A stretch of 64,000 bases of DNA from Butyriboletus loyo (lineage: Eukaryota > Basidiomycota > Agaricomycetes > Boletales > Boletaceae), in the NCBI GenBank assembly GCA_038093515.1, contig JBBPSI010000019.1:124001-188000 (forward strand), given 5' to 3'. Of the stretch, positions 47,039 through 59,381 are shown in pieces; the first letter of the stretch is position 1, and each line of letters starts with the position of its first letter. Made by a program: the position numbers and the translations under genes. The notes under the pieces were generated by a model. The model was not told the origin of the DNA. It saw nothing but the letters and a program-made list of their open reading frames with translations, and made no database searches.

Positions 47039-50000
47039 TCACAGGCCACGAGCCTCAAGACGGCTCCTGAATATCTTTTGGAACCCAGCAACGTGATCAA
47101 AGTCCATGAGGGTGTAGTGTTGTCCTGGGACATCCGTGTACATTGGCTCTGCACGGCTAAACTCTGCCCATGGCTTCAGCTGGTTGTTCAACCAATCTTC
47201 CTTGGATCCACGAAGCGGATTGGCGTAGAACACGTCAACAACGGCTAAGAGGGAACAAGCAATGAGCAACGCCTTCGACGACATGACTGTGGTAAAACTT
47301 ACAAACTGAGCTGCCTGGGTTGTATTCCTTGCCACACTCGATAAGCGATCCAGCAATGTCGACCCAGTGGTCGAGTTTCTCGGGCGTGAGCTGTAGCTCA
47401 ACAAGACGTTCGGGAGGAGACAACTCCCAAACGGCATCCAATTGCTCCTTGCGAGACAGAGGACGTAATGATGGTGTGAGGTCGTTCGCATCTTGCTTCG
47501 ACACGAGACCGAGGAAGTAGGACAGGTTGAGCATCCCACCGGTCCAATCAATCTCATGCATACGGTCAGCGATATGCGGGGGAATGTTGATGAGACCGGT
47601 AAATTTGACTTCGTCTCCCATCGCTTCCAGGCGCTTGGCAACCTCGAAAGCAACGACACCACCATACGAGTAACCAGCGATGGCATAAGGACCGTGAGGC
47701 TGAGTCCGTTTGACGGCCGCAGCGTAGGAGGAAACCATTTCGTCCATAGATGTAAAGAATGGATGTCCGGGTTCGAAACCGCGAGCGCGGAACGCATAGA
47801 AGGGCCGCTCGTTGTGGAAGTACTTGGCGAGGTTCACGAAGATGAGGACTTCTCCAACACCGGGATGAACCATGAAAATGGGAGTCTTGTTACCGGTAAG
47901 GTTAAGAGGCACGATGGGATCGTACTCTTCTGTGATGACACTCTTAGACTTCAAGGCGTCGATGTAGTTGGCGAGACTCGAGACGACAGGGTGCTTCAGG
48001 ATCTGGATGGTCGGAATGTCGGCGATGTCAAACGTAGATTCGCCCTCTCTCTTGAGGCGAATGACATCAATCGAGGTACCACCGAGTTCAAAGAAGTTGT
48101 CCGCAGCAGAAACGTCCGCAACGTCAAGGTTAAAGATGTCGGCGTAAATACGTGCGAGCATCTTCTCGGTCTCGCTCGCAGGAGTGACAAAGGTGGCTCC
48201 ACGAGCCTCACGGAGCAGCTCCTCTGCACGAGCGATGTGCTTGGCGAGCTCACCCTGATTGAACCGGGCAAGCAGACGAGAACGCGATAGCTTTCCGAGT
48301 GTGGTCTTCTCCATCTGGCCGAGGGGGATAGGAATAATGTGCTGGGGAGGAAGCGTGATCATCTTGACTGAAATATCACGTAACGCGCTGTGAGTGGCAG
48401 TCAACTGGGTGGACGCATCATCGCCGTAGAGGTCAAAAGTAGGCGAGTAGAAGATGATGAAACCTTCGGTTTGCTGTCCAGGAGCACGGTAAGGCGTAGC
48501 GCCAAGGAAAGAGTGGGTGACACCTTCCACCGTCTGGAGGTGAGTCTCGAGCTCAGGAATACCATAGGATACACCGTGAACAATCACGGTTTCCTTGATG
48601 CGTCCACTGAGTCTCAATGCACCATCTTGGATGATACCAATGTCACCCGTGCGGTACCAACCACCCTCGGCGAACGATGACTCGGTGGCCTGGACGTTGT
48701 TATAGTACCGGACGAATACCATGGGGCCGCGAATTTGGAGTTCTCCACTCTCACCGTCGGGACGAACCGTGACGCCATCCTCGTGACTGACGATGCGCAT
48801 CTCGCATCCTGGGTTTGGAACGCCGAGTTCTAGGAACTCAAACTTGGGTTCAGAAACGGAGACATCGGAGTGGTTGTGGATGCATCCAGCACTGCAGAGA
48901 AGTTGTCAGTGTGATACCCCTTCTTAGAATACTTGGTACTTACCAGGTCTCGGTCATACCGAAACCAGGAGAGATGACAAAGGATAACTTTGAAGAGTCT
49001 CGGGTGAGGTTCTTGAGCGTAGCGACGAATGCCTTGGCAGTCTTTGAGACGACCGCCTCACCACCGCTGTTTATGCGCCTGATAGAAGACAAGTCAAAGC
49101 TTCCGAAGAGGTCTGTTCTCTTTTCCAGATCCCGGGTAAGCTTGGCGAGAAGGAAGTTGGGAGCAAAGGTGACATTGATAGACTTGGCTTCAATCAAACG
49201 AAGGAAGCGCAGGGGATCGGACAAAATGACGGATGCATGTACGTGGACCTGAGATGCACCGTACAACAAAGGAGTAACGTGCATCTCAAGTGAGCCAGCG
49301 ACGTGGTCGAAACCAACCCCTGTTGATTAACGTCAAATTGGAAGAGCAACTAGAACTTATGAAGAACTTACAGTTTAGGATGTTGGACTCGGAAGTCAGT
49401 CCATAGGCGGTGCCCTTGGAAGAGCAAGCAGCCAAGATAGTTCGGTGAGTGTGAACGACCACTTTCGAGAACCCAGATGATCCCGAAGTCAAGAAGAAAA
49501 TAGCTTCATCGTCAGGCCGAACAGTTCGAGCGACCCAGTCAGCCGACACGTTATAACCCTCTGCCGCAATCCTGAGCTCGGAGAGGATGTGGATATCCAG
49601 CCCTGGAATAGATCTCACTTGATCTGCACCAGCCTCGCTAGTGAGCCAGGTAGCGGAGCGAGTCACATTCGTGACATGGGCGACATGAGCTTCCTTGTGA
49701 GCCTGCTGTGCGCTGAGAGCAGGCTGCAGGCACGGAACGTAACCGGCAAGGAGACAGGCCCAGACAGCAGCCATGTTGTCCTCGTGTTCTGTTAAATAAA
49801 CAAGAATGATGGACCCAACAGGCTTGTTCAATTCCAGGAGTGCACGGGCAAGGTTGCGCACGCTCCGGTTGAAAGCGCTAAAAGTCTGAGTGTGCATGGA
49901 AGAGTCGTGGGCGGAGGAAGTCATGAAACTGAGCTCGTGCGATGGGTAGCGCTCAGCGGCATACGATAAGACATCGATGAGAGTAGCCGGCACGTGAGAA

Positions 50001-50050
50001 GGCTGGCCCACGGAAACGGAGGCCTTGAGACTCGAGAAAACGTTGGCCAT
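47039..50050 (-). CDS. Quinone synthetase (NRPS-like, A-T-TE; atromentin/polyporic acid synthetase type)
   Basis: A single-module NRPS-like enzyme of about 950 residues without a condensation domain. The adenylation part has FFLTSGSSGFSKVVVHTHRT, VGFDHVAGSLEMHVTPL, RINSGGEAV, PGFGMTET, YRTGDIGIIQDGALRLSGR and GQMEKTTLGKLSR. The carrier domain has DNFFELGGTSIDVIRLK, with the phosphopantetheine serine. The thioesterase has IFMVHPGVGEVLIFVNLAKY and the nucleophile motif GYSYGGVVAFEVAKR. This order, and the FDHVAGSLE and GEAV blocks, match basidiomycete synthetases that activate aromatic alpha-keto acids (4-hydroxyphenylpyruvate or phenylpyruvate) and condense two of them into a terphenylquinone. 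No aminotransferase or oxidoreductase partner gene lies in this window. Substrate choice cannot be decided by eye. Four introns; start ATG at 50050 and TGA at 47039. Confidence 0.9.
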
Positions 50051-51267
50051 TGATCAGGAGGTCTACTAGGTGATGAGGAGTAACGATAAAAGAGGTGTGC
50101 GCGTGTAGAAAGGGGATTACAAGACGGATTGCAGGTATAACGGATTGAATGGTATTTACCTTTCCCCATCTCGTTTTATTTATATGATTCGATGCGACCC
50201 TCGATGCTGACATGACCCTACTTACCCGCCGATCGGTTCCAGCTTGTTAGCGACGCGAACTGGCGGTAAATGACCAAACGTTAACATAATGCGGCGCAAG
50301 AGACAATTCTGAGCAATGGTTTACGACATTGTCTGCTTGGCCCACATGCCGACCGTCGGATTGTCGAGCAAGGCGATACATAATCGCATTGCTCAGAATT
50401 CCCGACGGAAGGGTGGAATCGCTCTGGGACTTGTTCACGAATTCTTGTCACCTACTGAAAATGGTAGAGCAACATCCAAGCTACTCCCAAGCTGGCGCAT
50501 TCTTCGACCACGAGGTAATCGCAGGTTTAGAAGGCCCGACAGAGAATGCGATTCGGAGCTCACGGGTCGCATAGTGGTGTCGCAAAGTCAATCGGGGCAT
50601 GATTTGATGGAAGCACAGGAAAAGCGGTTTTTGGGAGGAGTCCCACTGGCACTGGGACCTGCTGGCAGTGGCTTCCATTGCCGACATGTCATCATCAATC
50701 AGTGCGGCCGCTTGTGCACCGTGATCTCTTGGCAAGAAGGCGATGTTGAGTAGATGCCCTGACCTAATACTTGACTCAGTGCTATCCTCCGCATCCACTT
50801 TCCCGAATGCGAACGCGTAATTCAAGTCTCCAGCTGTTGCTAGCAACAAGCCCCGCGACGAAGAATGCAGTGAGATGATGGCGATGGTGAATTGCCACCA
50901 CTGACTCATGGCCCGCAACTTGTTCTCGTTGATCGGATCGCCGGCAGAGCGAGTCGCTGTGGCGCGAGGCAGTGGGCAGGGAAGTCGGCAATTGTCTCCA
51001 GACGCGACTCCGATCACACTGGAATCCATCTCGCCAATATTGTCTTCTGACTGCATCAGCGCGGTTCAATACCGACTCCTGCGAATAGACCAGAACGATT
51101 GGATGTAATTATTTTATACAGACGGGGTTCTCTACCATAATTGTGATATTTATAAATCGTGGACCAGATGGGCTTGTCCGTGGGTATCACCATGCTCATT
51201 TGTGATTTCTAAACCAGAAGGTAGCGGATGGAGAGCGCGAGACGAATGTGTTAACCAAGTCAATTGG
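50051..51267. other. Intergenic region upstream of the quinone synthetase
   Basis: Contains the promoter of the quinone synthetase. A 13-base perfect inverted repeat (ATTCTGAGCAATG at 50306-50318 and its complement at 50387-50399) lies about 255 bases upstream of the start codon. An open 191-codon minus-strand frame at 50481-51056 overlaps a plus-strand frame and neither has a recognisable domain. Confidence 0.45.
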
Positions 51268-53000
51268 TCATAGGGTGTTTTCCCATTGCCGTAGACAGGA
51301 GTAACCGTCATAGTCAAAGCTACCTTCTGAGTTGCACGAGCATCGGCCATCGGTCCAGCGTTGCCCATTGGTGGGACAATGCGTGAAGGGTGGGTGCTCA
51401 TATCCAATTTCATCAAAGAAATGAATGGCGCTACGCGGCAAGAAGAGAGCGGCGGCGATGGAGTGCACGGGCGCATCACCCCAGCGCTATATCAACAAAT
51501 GAGCCTTCACACGCTCTGCCGCCGGTGCGGATAGGGGGAAGAATGGGAACTTGCCTCATAGTAAAAACCTCCAGCCCGGTCGAGGAATTCAAAGAAAGAC
51601 ATATACGTCTCTCCTCGCCAAAAGTCCATGTCTGCAATCTCGAAGTTGGACCAAACTAGGGGGTAATAAGCCTGACGCAGAAAGGGCACTCATAGCTGCT
51701 TACAGTGACATAAGTTGTAATTGATTCCGCCATCCTCAGAGATAAACCTGAGGGCATTATCCGGATTCACTGTCTCCGGATGTGCCCTCGTGTATTCTAC
51801 AAAACAGTGTATGGAATTTGTGCGCAAACTTGGCAGGGCCGGGTCAGACGTACCTTTCACCGTCTCCCACAGGGAGGGTATCGTGGCCTGGAATTCATAC
51901 AATGAAATTGTGAAGCCTGTAAAGCTTCCGTGAGTTTCAACTTGACATGAATTTGAAAAAGTTCTTGGCACCGGCCCACGTGTGTTACGAACAGAGTGAA
52001 TGTATCCGACCTACTTACCATAGGTCTTGTTATATTCCTGCATAAACCGAAGAGGGTCCGAGGGAATATCGCAATGAAAACGGACGGATGGCCTGCATGT
52101 CGTTCGCTTACGCCCACTTTCATTGACGCTGGGAAAGAAACTCACTCGATCCTCCAATAGTACCTAGCCATGTCGTCCAAAGTAAGTGAAAGTGCATGCA
52201 TGCCTGGTCGAAACCTCCTACCTGTACTTTTGAAGCAGTGGATGCCTGAAGAAAAACTTCCCGAAATAATGAACCCAGTACGTGAAGACCGTCTCAACTG
52301 TGCACTCACACCAGAGTTGAACCGACACATGTTGCGATAGGGAAGGCTACCTATATGAAATGCATCAATGGTCGGGTATTCGACCTACTCCTGAAGTTGT
52401 ACGACATACCTCCATAGATAACGTTATCCTCCGCCATCTTCTTCCTAGCATCTGCAGCTTTTTGCTCATCAATCCATGACGGCGCATACCAATGTTCATG
52501 TGGTATGATCCCAAACTCCATTTGGGCAGACGACAACACCGACACGCGCCTCATGGGCGATGGCTCAAAACCATGCACTCCAATCTGGTTAAATGGACAT
52601 ACCTTTTGAACTGATCATCGAAAGGCTCCTCGTTCAGAAAAACATACGGATATCCATGTTCGCGGTTGAATCGATCTTCGACGCTCCGAACGCTCTGAAT
52701 AACCCCATCGAGGTCGGAGTTTCGACAAAGGATAACAAATGTGGCGTTTGCTCTTTCGACTGTGCCCAAGGTAGCATGTGGCGTGGAATTGGAAAGCGAA
52801 AGGAAATCATGATTGGAACTTGAGGAAGATTTTGAAGAGGCCAGCACTTCGAGCGTTGGAAGATCATATACTCTGAATGTAACAAAAAGCGCAGCCTGAT
52901 TCGCAGTAGGGTACGTTGAGATTTCATCAGACCCGTTAAACTTGATGGTACTCACGAGAAGAAAACCGACTACTATGACATAGCGAATGGGTATGGCCAT
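51268..53000 (-). CDS. KRE2/KTR-family alpha-1,2-mannosyltransferase (GT15)
   Basis: This is a Golgi type II membrane enzyme that adds mannose to O- and N-glycans using GDP-mannose. ATG at 53000 gives MAIPIRYVIVVGFLLVSTI, a single N-terminal anchor. After a short stem the catalytic domain begins NATFVILCRNSDLDGVIQSV, then NREHGYPYVFLNEEPFDD, WYAPSWIDEQKAADARKKMA and SLPYRNMCRFNSGF. Next are YYWRIEPSVKFHCDIPSD, GFTISLYEFQATIPSLWETV, FISEDGGINYNLCHFWSNFE (with the catalytic-region glutamate), DMDFWRGETYMSFFEFLDRA and GDAPVHSIAAALFLP. It ends GSFDYDGYSCLRQWENTL before TGA at 51268. About ten small introns leave roughly 400 residues, the family's usual size. A longer minus-strand frame continues past the stop in another phase and was not used. 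Confidence 0.93.
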
Positions 53001-55567
53001 TACAACGGTGGCACCGGTGGATGAAACGAAACAAAATGAAGGGGGGCCACCGACTTGTCGTACAGCGTATGTATAGTCGCGCTGATACTGGTAGTTGTCA
53101 GCTCCGCAGCCAAGCCGGCCGATATAATGGCCCAGGCGGTGCTGTGGCTGGTGCAAATGTGATAAGACAGGACGAAACCTCCACCCGATAGTGTATCACT
53201 TCGCCGGCATGTCGGCGCGGTTGCCAACACGCCAACTCGATCTTGATATTGGCTCATGTGACTTGATGTCTCGTGTTGACTTGGGCTCCACGTCGCGTAC
53301 GTCCACCAATGAGCGCTTGAGCATTGAGCGCCGATGCTGTAGGATTTGGGTGTAGTTCTGGAGAACCTCGCGCAGAATATCGGGTCTCGTCCACCAATAA
53401 AACGCGGGTTCCTGCGTAAGATAAAGTTGCCAGGGTAACTACCGTTTTTCTCCACCGTGCTGGACGATTGTCGATGCTTGCAACTTCATGCGTTTCAAGC
53501 TTCTGACAGGTACCACAGATCAAGAGCCCACCTGTTCGATCCTACCACGCCTGTCGTTAAATTGAAATTGCTCCCACGGACCTGGACATTCTCCGACATC
53601 CGGGAGTTTCGCGCAGTCCACCTGGAGAGCATGCACGTGGAACGCCATCCGATCGTGCCTCGTTGATGTCCTGGAGTACTGCAGGTGAGTGATGTACGGA
53701 AATAACACCAGACGCTAAGGCGGACGTGGGACTTGTCCTGACCAATTACGGTAAGACAACCCGTCATATGGGCGGGGAGACGAGCGGGGTCGAGGACGAG
53801 GACTGTAGCGGACCCGATAACTGCGTCAACTCATATGAGGCTCAAACTTGCTTTGACATAGAGAGGCCAGGAATTTTACAGTCAACATTCAGCGAGTACA
53901 CACGAACGAATGTTTTCTATGTGGTGATCCCAACAGTAGACACCCGACCCCACTCAAACAGAAGAGATTTCAATATATAACCTGTTGAACTTGTCGCGGT
54001 CGGTTTTGGATGCCCTGGTTGAGTACGCTTAAGTGGGGTCGGGTGTCTACTGTTGCGATCGGCGCTGACCGTGCACCGCAGGTCGATACGGTTTCAAGGC
54101 TCTCGGGGTCAATTGGAAATCATGAGATCCAGGACACCCTCAGGCTGTTGTACACGAAACGCGTTTCGATCAAACATAAAGCGGTAGTAGTTGCAAGCAG
54201 TACACTTCAACATCGGCTCATATACCCCCGGCCCGAGAGACTGGAATAAAAAACGCAACTTGAAGTACTCATCAGGAAGCTGTAGAGCATGAGAATGCGC
54301 TCCTTCCTAGGTAGCGAGTGGGCATGCAACCGAGACCACGACTTGTTCGAGCCGATGTGTAGGCCTCGGAGGCCGGCCCATGAGAAACAGAAGAATACAG
54401 CGAAGCCCGCTGGTTACCGGTTATGCTTCGCATCCAAACAGAAGGGGGTACTAGTAGCATCATCCTCGTTGGGCAAAACATGACGTTCATCCCCCCCTGA
54501 ACAATGTAACGTAAAGCATGTAATCAAGTGGGGATGAAACGGAATGGAATTCAACGGAGAAGAACGTCGGAACGCATGGTGTGGGAAGGTCAGATAACTG
54601 CAAGACGGCGACGAACACATCAGGCATAGCGCCTTGCAAGGCACAAGGCAGCCCATCCATCTTCCCACCACCTCCAGACCCACAGCGATCGAATAATACA
54701 TACGCATAACAACAGCAATGTCAATGGAATGCAAGAAGGCGACGAACACCGCCGGACGTGCGCGAGCCACTGGCAAGTTAAATTCCTTGAGAAGGAAGAC
54801 ATCATCGTATGAAGGTGTTTAGGAGAGAGTTCAAGACAAGCGCGGCATGTTACATGGTGGCTCGGGCCGCTTGGCTCACCATTTCGCGTAGGCTGTCGCT
54901 TTTTTGTTCTTGGCAGGCTGCAGTGGCGCTACTTTTTCCAGCCAACCACAGTGGGACGACGCATTCATTTTCATAATTTACGACATAACCCACTGAATCC
55001 AAATTCACTAGAAGCCCAGTTCGAATTCCTGTATAGCCTCGTCGAGTCGAAGCGTCTTTCACCTTCTGTGATATCTCGAGAAGGCTCATCCAAAAAGACG
55101 TTACGTGACAATTAAATATTATTGTTCGGCCTTCCAGGGTTGGTGTCTTCTGTGACACCACTTGAGCACCAAAGTGCATACGGTACAGTCGCCAAAGAAG
55201 CGGCCGGAAAAAGCCAAACCGGGTGCGACACTTCTTGAACGTCCAGGGGCGCAATGATTAAGTCACAGTGGCTAGGAGAGGAGAAATGCCATTATGGAGA
55301 AAAAGAGCGGCAAAGATTCAGAAGGCATTGAGGGTGAACCAAAAAATCATATTCTCAGAAAGCACCTGGAATGGTTGTAAAAGGAGAGGTAGAGTTAAGA
55401 GAATGAAACAAAACGAATTAAATCGCTCTAAAAAGCCTACAAAACCGTGGTCACACCCGAACCGCGGATAGGACGATCCAATATTCAGTTAACCATATCC
55501 GGAGCGGGTTGATCTGAGCTGTCAAGAGATATTCGAGGAATGCAGGTAAACCTTGCTTTCCTTCACA
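53001..55567. other. Intergenic region with a miniature inverted-repeat element
   Basis: Between the mannosyltransferase start and the 3' end of the PRM10-like gene. A 134-codon minus-strand frame at 54850-55254 starts at a TTG and resembles nothing I know; another at 54414-54776 is also unassigned. The only structure is the inverted-repeat element at 53926-54060. Confidence 0.45.
53926..54060. mobile_element. Miniature foldback element with 29-base inverted repeats
   Basis: The arm GATCCCAACAGTAGACACCC... (53926-53954) is repeated as its reverse complement at 54032-54060, with one mismatch in 29 bases and 24 bases perfect (53931-53954 and 54032-54055). The central 77 bases are unique. This resembles a MITE or a solo foldback. 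No clear target-site duplication was found. Confidence 0.75.
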
Positions 55568-58500
55568 TCACAAACTGAACAAGCCACTGGCCCGCCGACG
55601 ACTCAGGACTGGGTGCACGAGAACCAAAGAAATACCGAGTCCGACTGTAAGTCCAATCGAAACGGAGATCAACTGCAAGGCTGTCTGGAATCCGCTCAGG
55701 TAGGATGATGATGACCCCGACGTCTGGTCTGACACAAAGTTCAGGAGGCCCCCATTCCCAAGACCAGAAGGCACTTGGAAAAGAATACCGGTGATCTGAT
55801 AGCAGACGAGTCATTCAGAATTTGCCTTGGCTTCAATCCGTGGAGAACCTACCATGACAACAAAAGCGTTTCCATCGAAAAAGCGTCCGTACATGTTGGA
55901 CACAAACCCGACCGCGAAGGCACTGGACCCATCCAAGATCCCATGAGCCCACGACGCGCCATCGTGGTGAAATGAGTGGTACATACCCAACTGCTGCACT
56001 GATATCACTCTGATTCGGGAATTTAATGCCCACGAAATGGTTCGTCACCCAACCGATCGATGCTATTGCGATGAGGAGGATCTATGCACGCAAGTTAGCG
56101 TCGGTGGATATGGCAAAGTGTGATTGTTTTCCAATCGTATCGTTACAAGTACTTACCATTTCTTTCCTCCACCATGGAGCCATTAGTCTCATGCTCAGGA
56201 ACAACGAATACGTCGGTACTGTCAAGAACGCCCACCATAGGCTTGGAGTTTGTTGCCACCACGGTCCCGCAGGGTCATGAGACTTTATGCACGTGTAGTC
56301 CGTTGGGCCAATGACCGACTGCCCGATTATCTTCTCGTACATCTCCGCGCCAATCGCGAGCCCAAAACCCAGGAAAAGTGAGTACATCAGGGCGAAGCAT
56401 AATCGAACAGCACCGGCAACCAAAGAACGCGACGAAAGTTCGAGAGACCCGCTGAGCACGATAAAGCCCTTTGTACGCGTTTTCATTAGCTATTTGCGAC
56501 AGAGGCTCCATCGCGGCTACTTACTGGCAGGATCAATACCACTGAACTGCTGGCAACGGCCGAGTAACAAAAATGTTGGGTCGATGCCAATGCGGCACTC
56601 AAGAAGCTCAAGAGCGTTGCGATGGTAATTTCGAATACGTTCGCATAAAGTTCGTGGCGCACGCCGATCAACTGAATCGAAACGAGGAGTGCACCGAGAG
56701 GTGCCGATGCGAGAGAGTCGATAAAGGAGCCCGAAAATGAGACGGAACATATGGAGGCGGAGCACATTCCCCCAATGATGGACAACTGTACAAAGTTATA
56801 CAGGGGCTTCTTGCGCATCAGAACATCCAATAGAGCCGACGCCGCGGAAACCGACATAGCGTCATGAATGACCTAGAAGCCAAGGTTGGTCATATATGTG
56901 CCATCAGAAATGTCCGTGTCACTTACGTTCCAATACAATGTGTGTGTATCCCCAAGCTTCTCCAGATCCAAGGCGCTGCCTTGTCGAATGAACTTGACAT
57001 TGCTCGTTCCCGTCGCGCTGTCCTCGAATGAGATGAGCATCACATCTGGCAGGTACATGCAGCTGATTTCGAGATCTAACACGTGTGCAGTGCTTTGTAT
57101 CTGCGCTGCTAGACGGTGCGAAGGACCACCGAACATCATCATCGCACGGGAAAGCTTCATGATGAATTCTTGTCTTTGAAGAATTTCAGCTACGTGCCTC
57201 GTAATCTAGCGCGATTTCAGTCAACTTTATGAAACGGGCGAGAACGGGTGACGCACATAGACTTCAGCCTTTTTTTTCCTTTTCCGCCGTTTCTCCTTTT
57301 CTCTCCGCCTTTCCCTCTCTTTCCGCTCCTTCCTCTCTTGCTCCTCAATTCGTCGGGTCTCGCTCTCTATGTGTTTAAGATCGAAATAGTCCTTCTTCTC
57401 ACCAAACTCGTCCACAGGTGTACCTTTCGCGCTCACAGTCTTGGGTGTTGCAGTGCCGCTCTCGCCGGGCGTAATAAATCCCTTTTCTGCATTAGGCGAC
57501 GAAAATGTTCTGAGGTGACTTGGAGAAAAATGCATGGGTAACGGAATATCCTTTAACCTGCCAGTCCATCCCTTGCGTCCTCCAGGGGTATCCACCTTCG
57601 CCTTGTGTACCAAACCGTCCGAAACCGTAGTTGGAGATACCACAATTGTAGCGCCAGGTGTATTGAGCGATTCTGCCTCGCTTTCCTTTTCCCTGTTCGC
57701 ATTGTGCTCGGAGGCTGCGATGTCGGAATCTGTGCTACTTGCACGTCGGAGGCCACGAGATATTATATTAGGGGTCCTCGGAACGGTCTTCGGAACTTCC
57801 TCGACGGAGTATCTCACAAGGTTATAACCCGACCTCTCCAAATTCGGCGCGAGTGTCGCCTGCTGTGGCCCAGCCACTCCAGAGAGCGTACCTGCTCCAG
57901 CTATGAGAGCGGCCGTCGTAGATGCAGCCGGAAGGGATGGAGGCCTGAGGTGGAAAAGGATAGATGAAGCAGATCCCTCCTTGAGGGAGCGACCGAGGCT
58001 GAAATTTCCAGGGCGTTTATCTTTGACGCCTTTCTGTTCTTTCGAGGTAGAGTGATCATGATTGTTGTCCTGGTCGGGTAACCATGGACGATGAGGTTTC
58101 GAAAGGATGTTATCTTCACTTTCCGCGTCGGAGCTGGTACGACTCCGTGGGGTACTTGCCCCGCTTGTGCTTGCCCCATCATCATGCTCGTGATCGTGTC
58201 CGTAAAGTGCCAACAATGTACTGAGCATACCGTTACCAAGCTTCGGACCATGGGGCTGACCACGATGGTGGACTTCGGAATGTTGTCCGCCACGATGGGA
58301 CATGTGGGGGAGGCGCACGACGGGCGCCAACCAACCACCAGGGACTTTTTTGCGCATCCGTCCTGGGCGATGAAACTCTCCGTCGGCGAAATCGGTATCG
58401 TTCTCCGCATCAGAGCGGGTATGCCTTCGACGACGGTGAGCATGCTCCGCCCCCTTTCCTTTTTCGCTCGTTCCTCTATCTTTCTCTCCTTCGCGGGTGC

Positions 58501-59381
58501 CTTTTGATTTGGCAGTCTTCTTACCGTTGGGCGAGCGATGGAGCCAGCTCCAACCTCGCCTTGTGTGCGCTCTTACTACTCCCGCGGCTTGGTGTTCCGC
58601 CATTCGTTCGATGTGCTTCTCTCCGAACCTTGCATCACTATCGCTTCTTTTCGCCCAGGTCGATCTCCTTCGGAGAGCATTTCCAACTTCTCGTCGGCCT
58701 CCAGCATCGGGTATTGGTACGTGGAGGGGTAATCCCTCTCGTTCTAATGGGTCTATCCATACTTCTCCAGGAACATCATGCGTGTGTTGCGCGACAAGCG
58801 TGGATGATGATGGATCTGCACCGACATCGTCTATGGTTGGTGAGCTTTGTTGTGTGGACGAACCACTCGTGCCTTGTGATTCTGATGCTCGTATTTGAGG
58901 TGCGCTCGTGGTCGGATATGGATTATCGCTATTGATGTGGGTTGGGTTCTGGTCAGATAACGAAACGGGAAGATTTGTAAGCGGGTAAAAATGGGGGGCC
59001 GGGGCAGAAGTAGTTGCGCGAAGTGAGATGACGGCTTGGGGTGGCATTGAAGGGAGTGCACTCGCTCCTCCTTCTCGTGTTTCCGACCCACTCTGAAAAT
59101 GCTCCTCCGACTGGTGCCTCTCCAAGGCATTCCGGAGGGTCTCGAATGCGCTGGGCTTCAGATCGCTTTCAGCTCTGCTGAAATAGAATGACCAAAAGAC
59201 AAGAACATACGTCACGCCCCGTCACGTCAAGTTCATGAATGCTCGGTCGAGGCGAGTGATCATCAACCCAGACATCATCATGGCCAGCCCACTGAACACG
59301 ACGCGGTGTTCTTGTGCCGCCATCGGTCGGGATGCCACTGGCGGGACGGGAAGGTGGAAGTGTTCCCGACGAGGATGTCAT
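55568..59381 (-). CDS. PRM10/ThrE-like multi-spanning membrane protein
   Basis: The fungal family related to bacterial threonine/serine exporters, named after the pheromone-regulated yeast PRM10. The ATG at 59381 gives MTSSSGTLPPSRPASG and RRVQWAGHDDVWV, the usual N-terminal motif. A long exon of about 660 codons is disordered and His/Ser/Arg-rich. The ThrE half follows, beginning MKLSRAMMMFGGPSHRLAAQ and ALDLEKLGDTHTLYWNV. Hydrophobic segments are spread over the rest: NFVQLSIIGGMCSASICSV, FEITIATLLSFLSAALAST, GFIVLSGSLELSSRSLVAGA, LCFALMYSLFLGFGLAIGA, ILLIAIASIGWVTNHFVGI, and the last, TALQLISVSIGLTVGLGISL. The order and the WVTNHF and SGFQTALQ-like segments match the family. Transport substrate is unknown. 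The junction between the first short exon and the long one is not resolved. About 1,100 residues. Confidence 0.87.

Noticed and set aside
50481..51056. 191-codon minus-strand frame upstream of the quinone synthetase
   Set aside because: No domain, competing plus-strand frame of similar length, lies in the promoter region.
51150..51479. Longer C-terminal frame for the mannosyltransferase
   Set aside because: The family ending FDYDGYSCLRQWENTL is in another phase and stops at 51268.
54850..55254. 134-codon minus-strand frame
   Set aside because: Starts at TTG, no family recognised, isolated.
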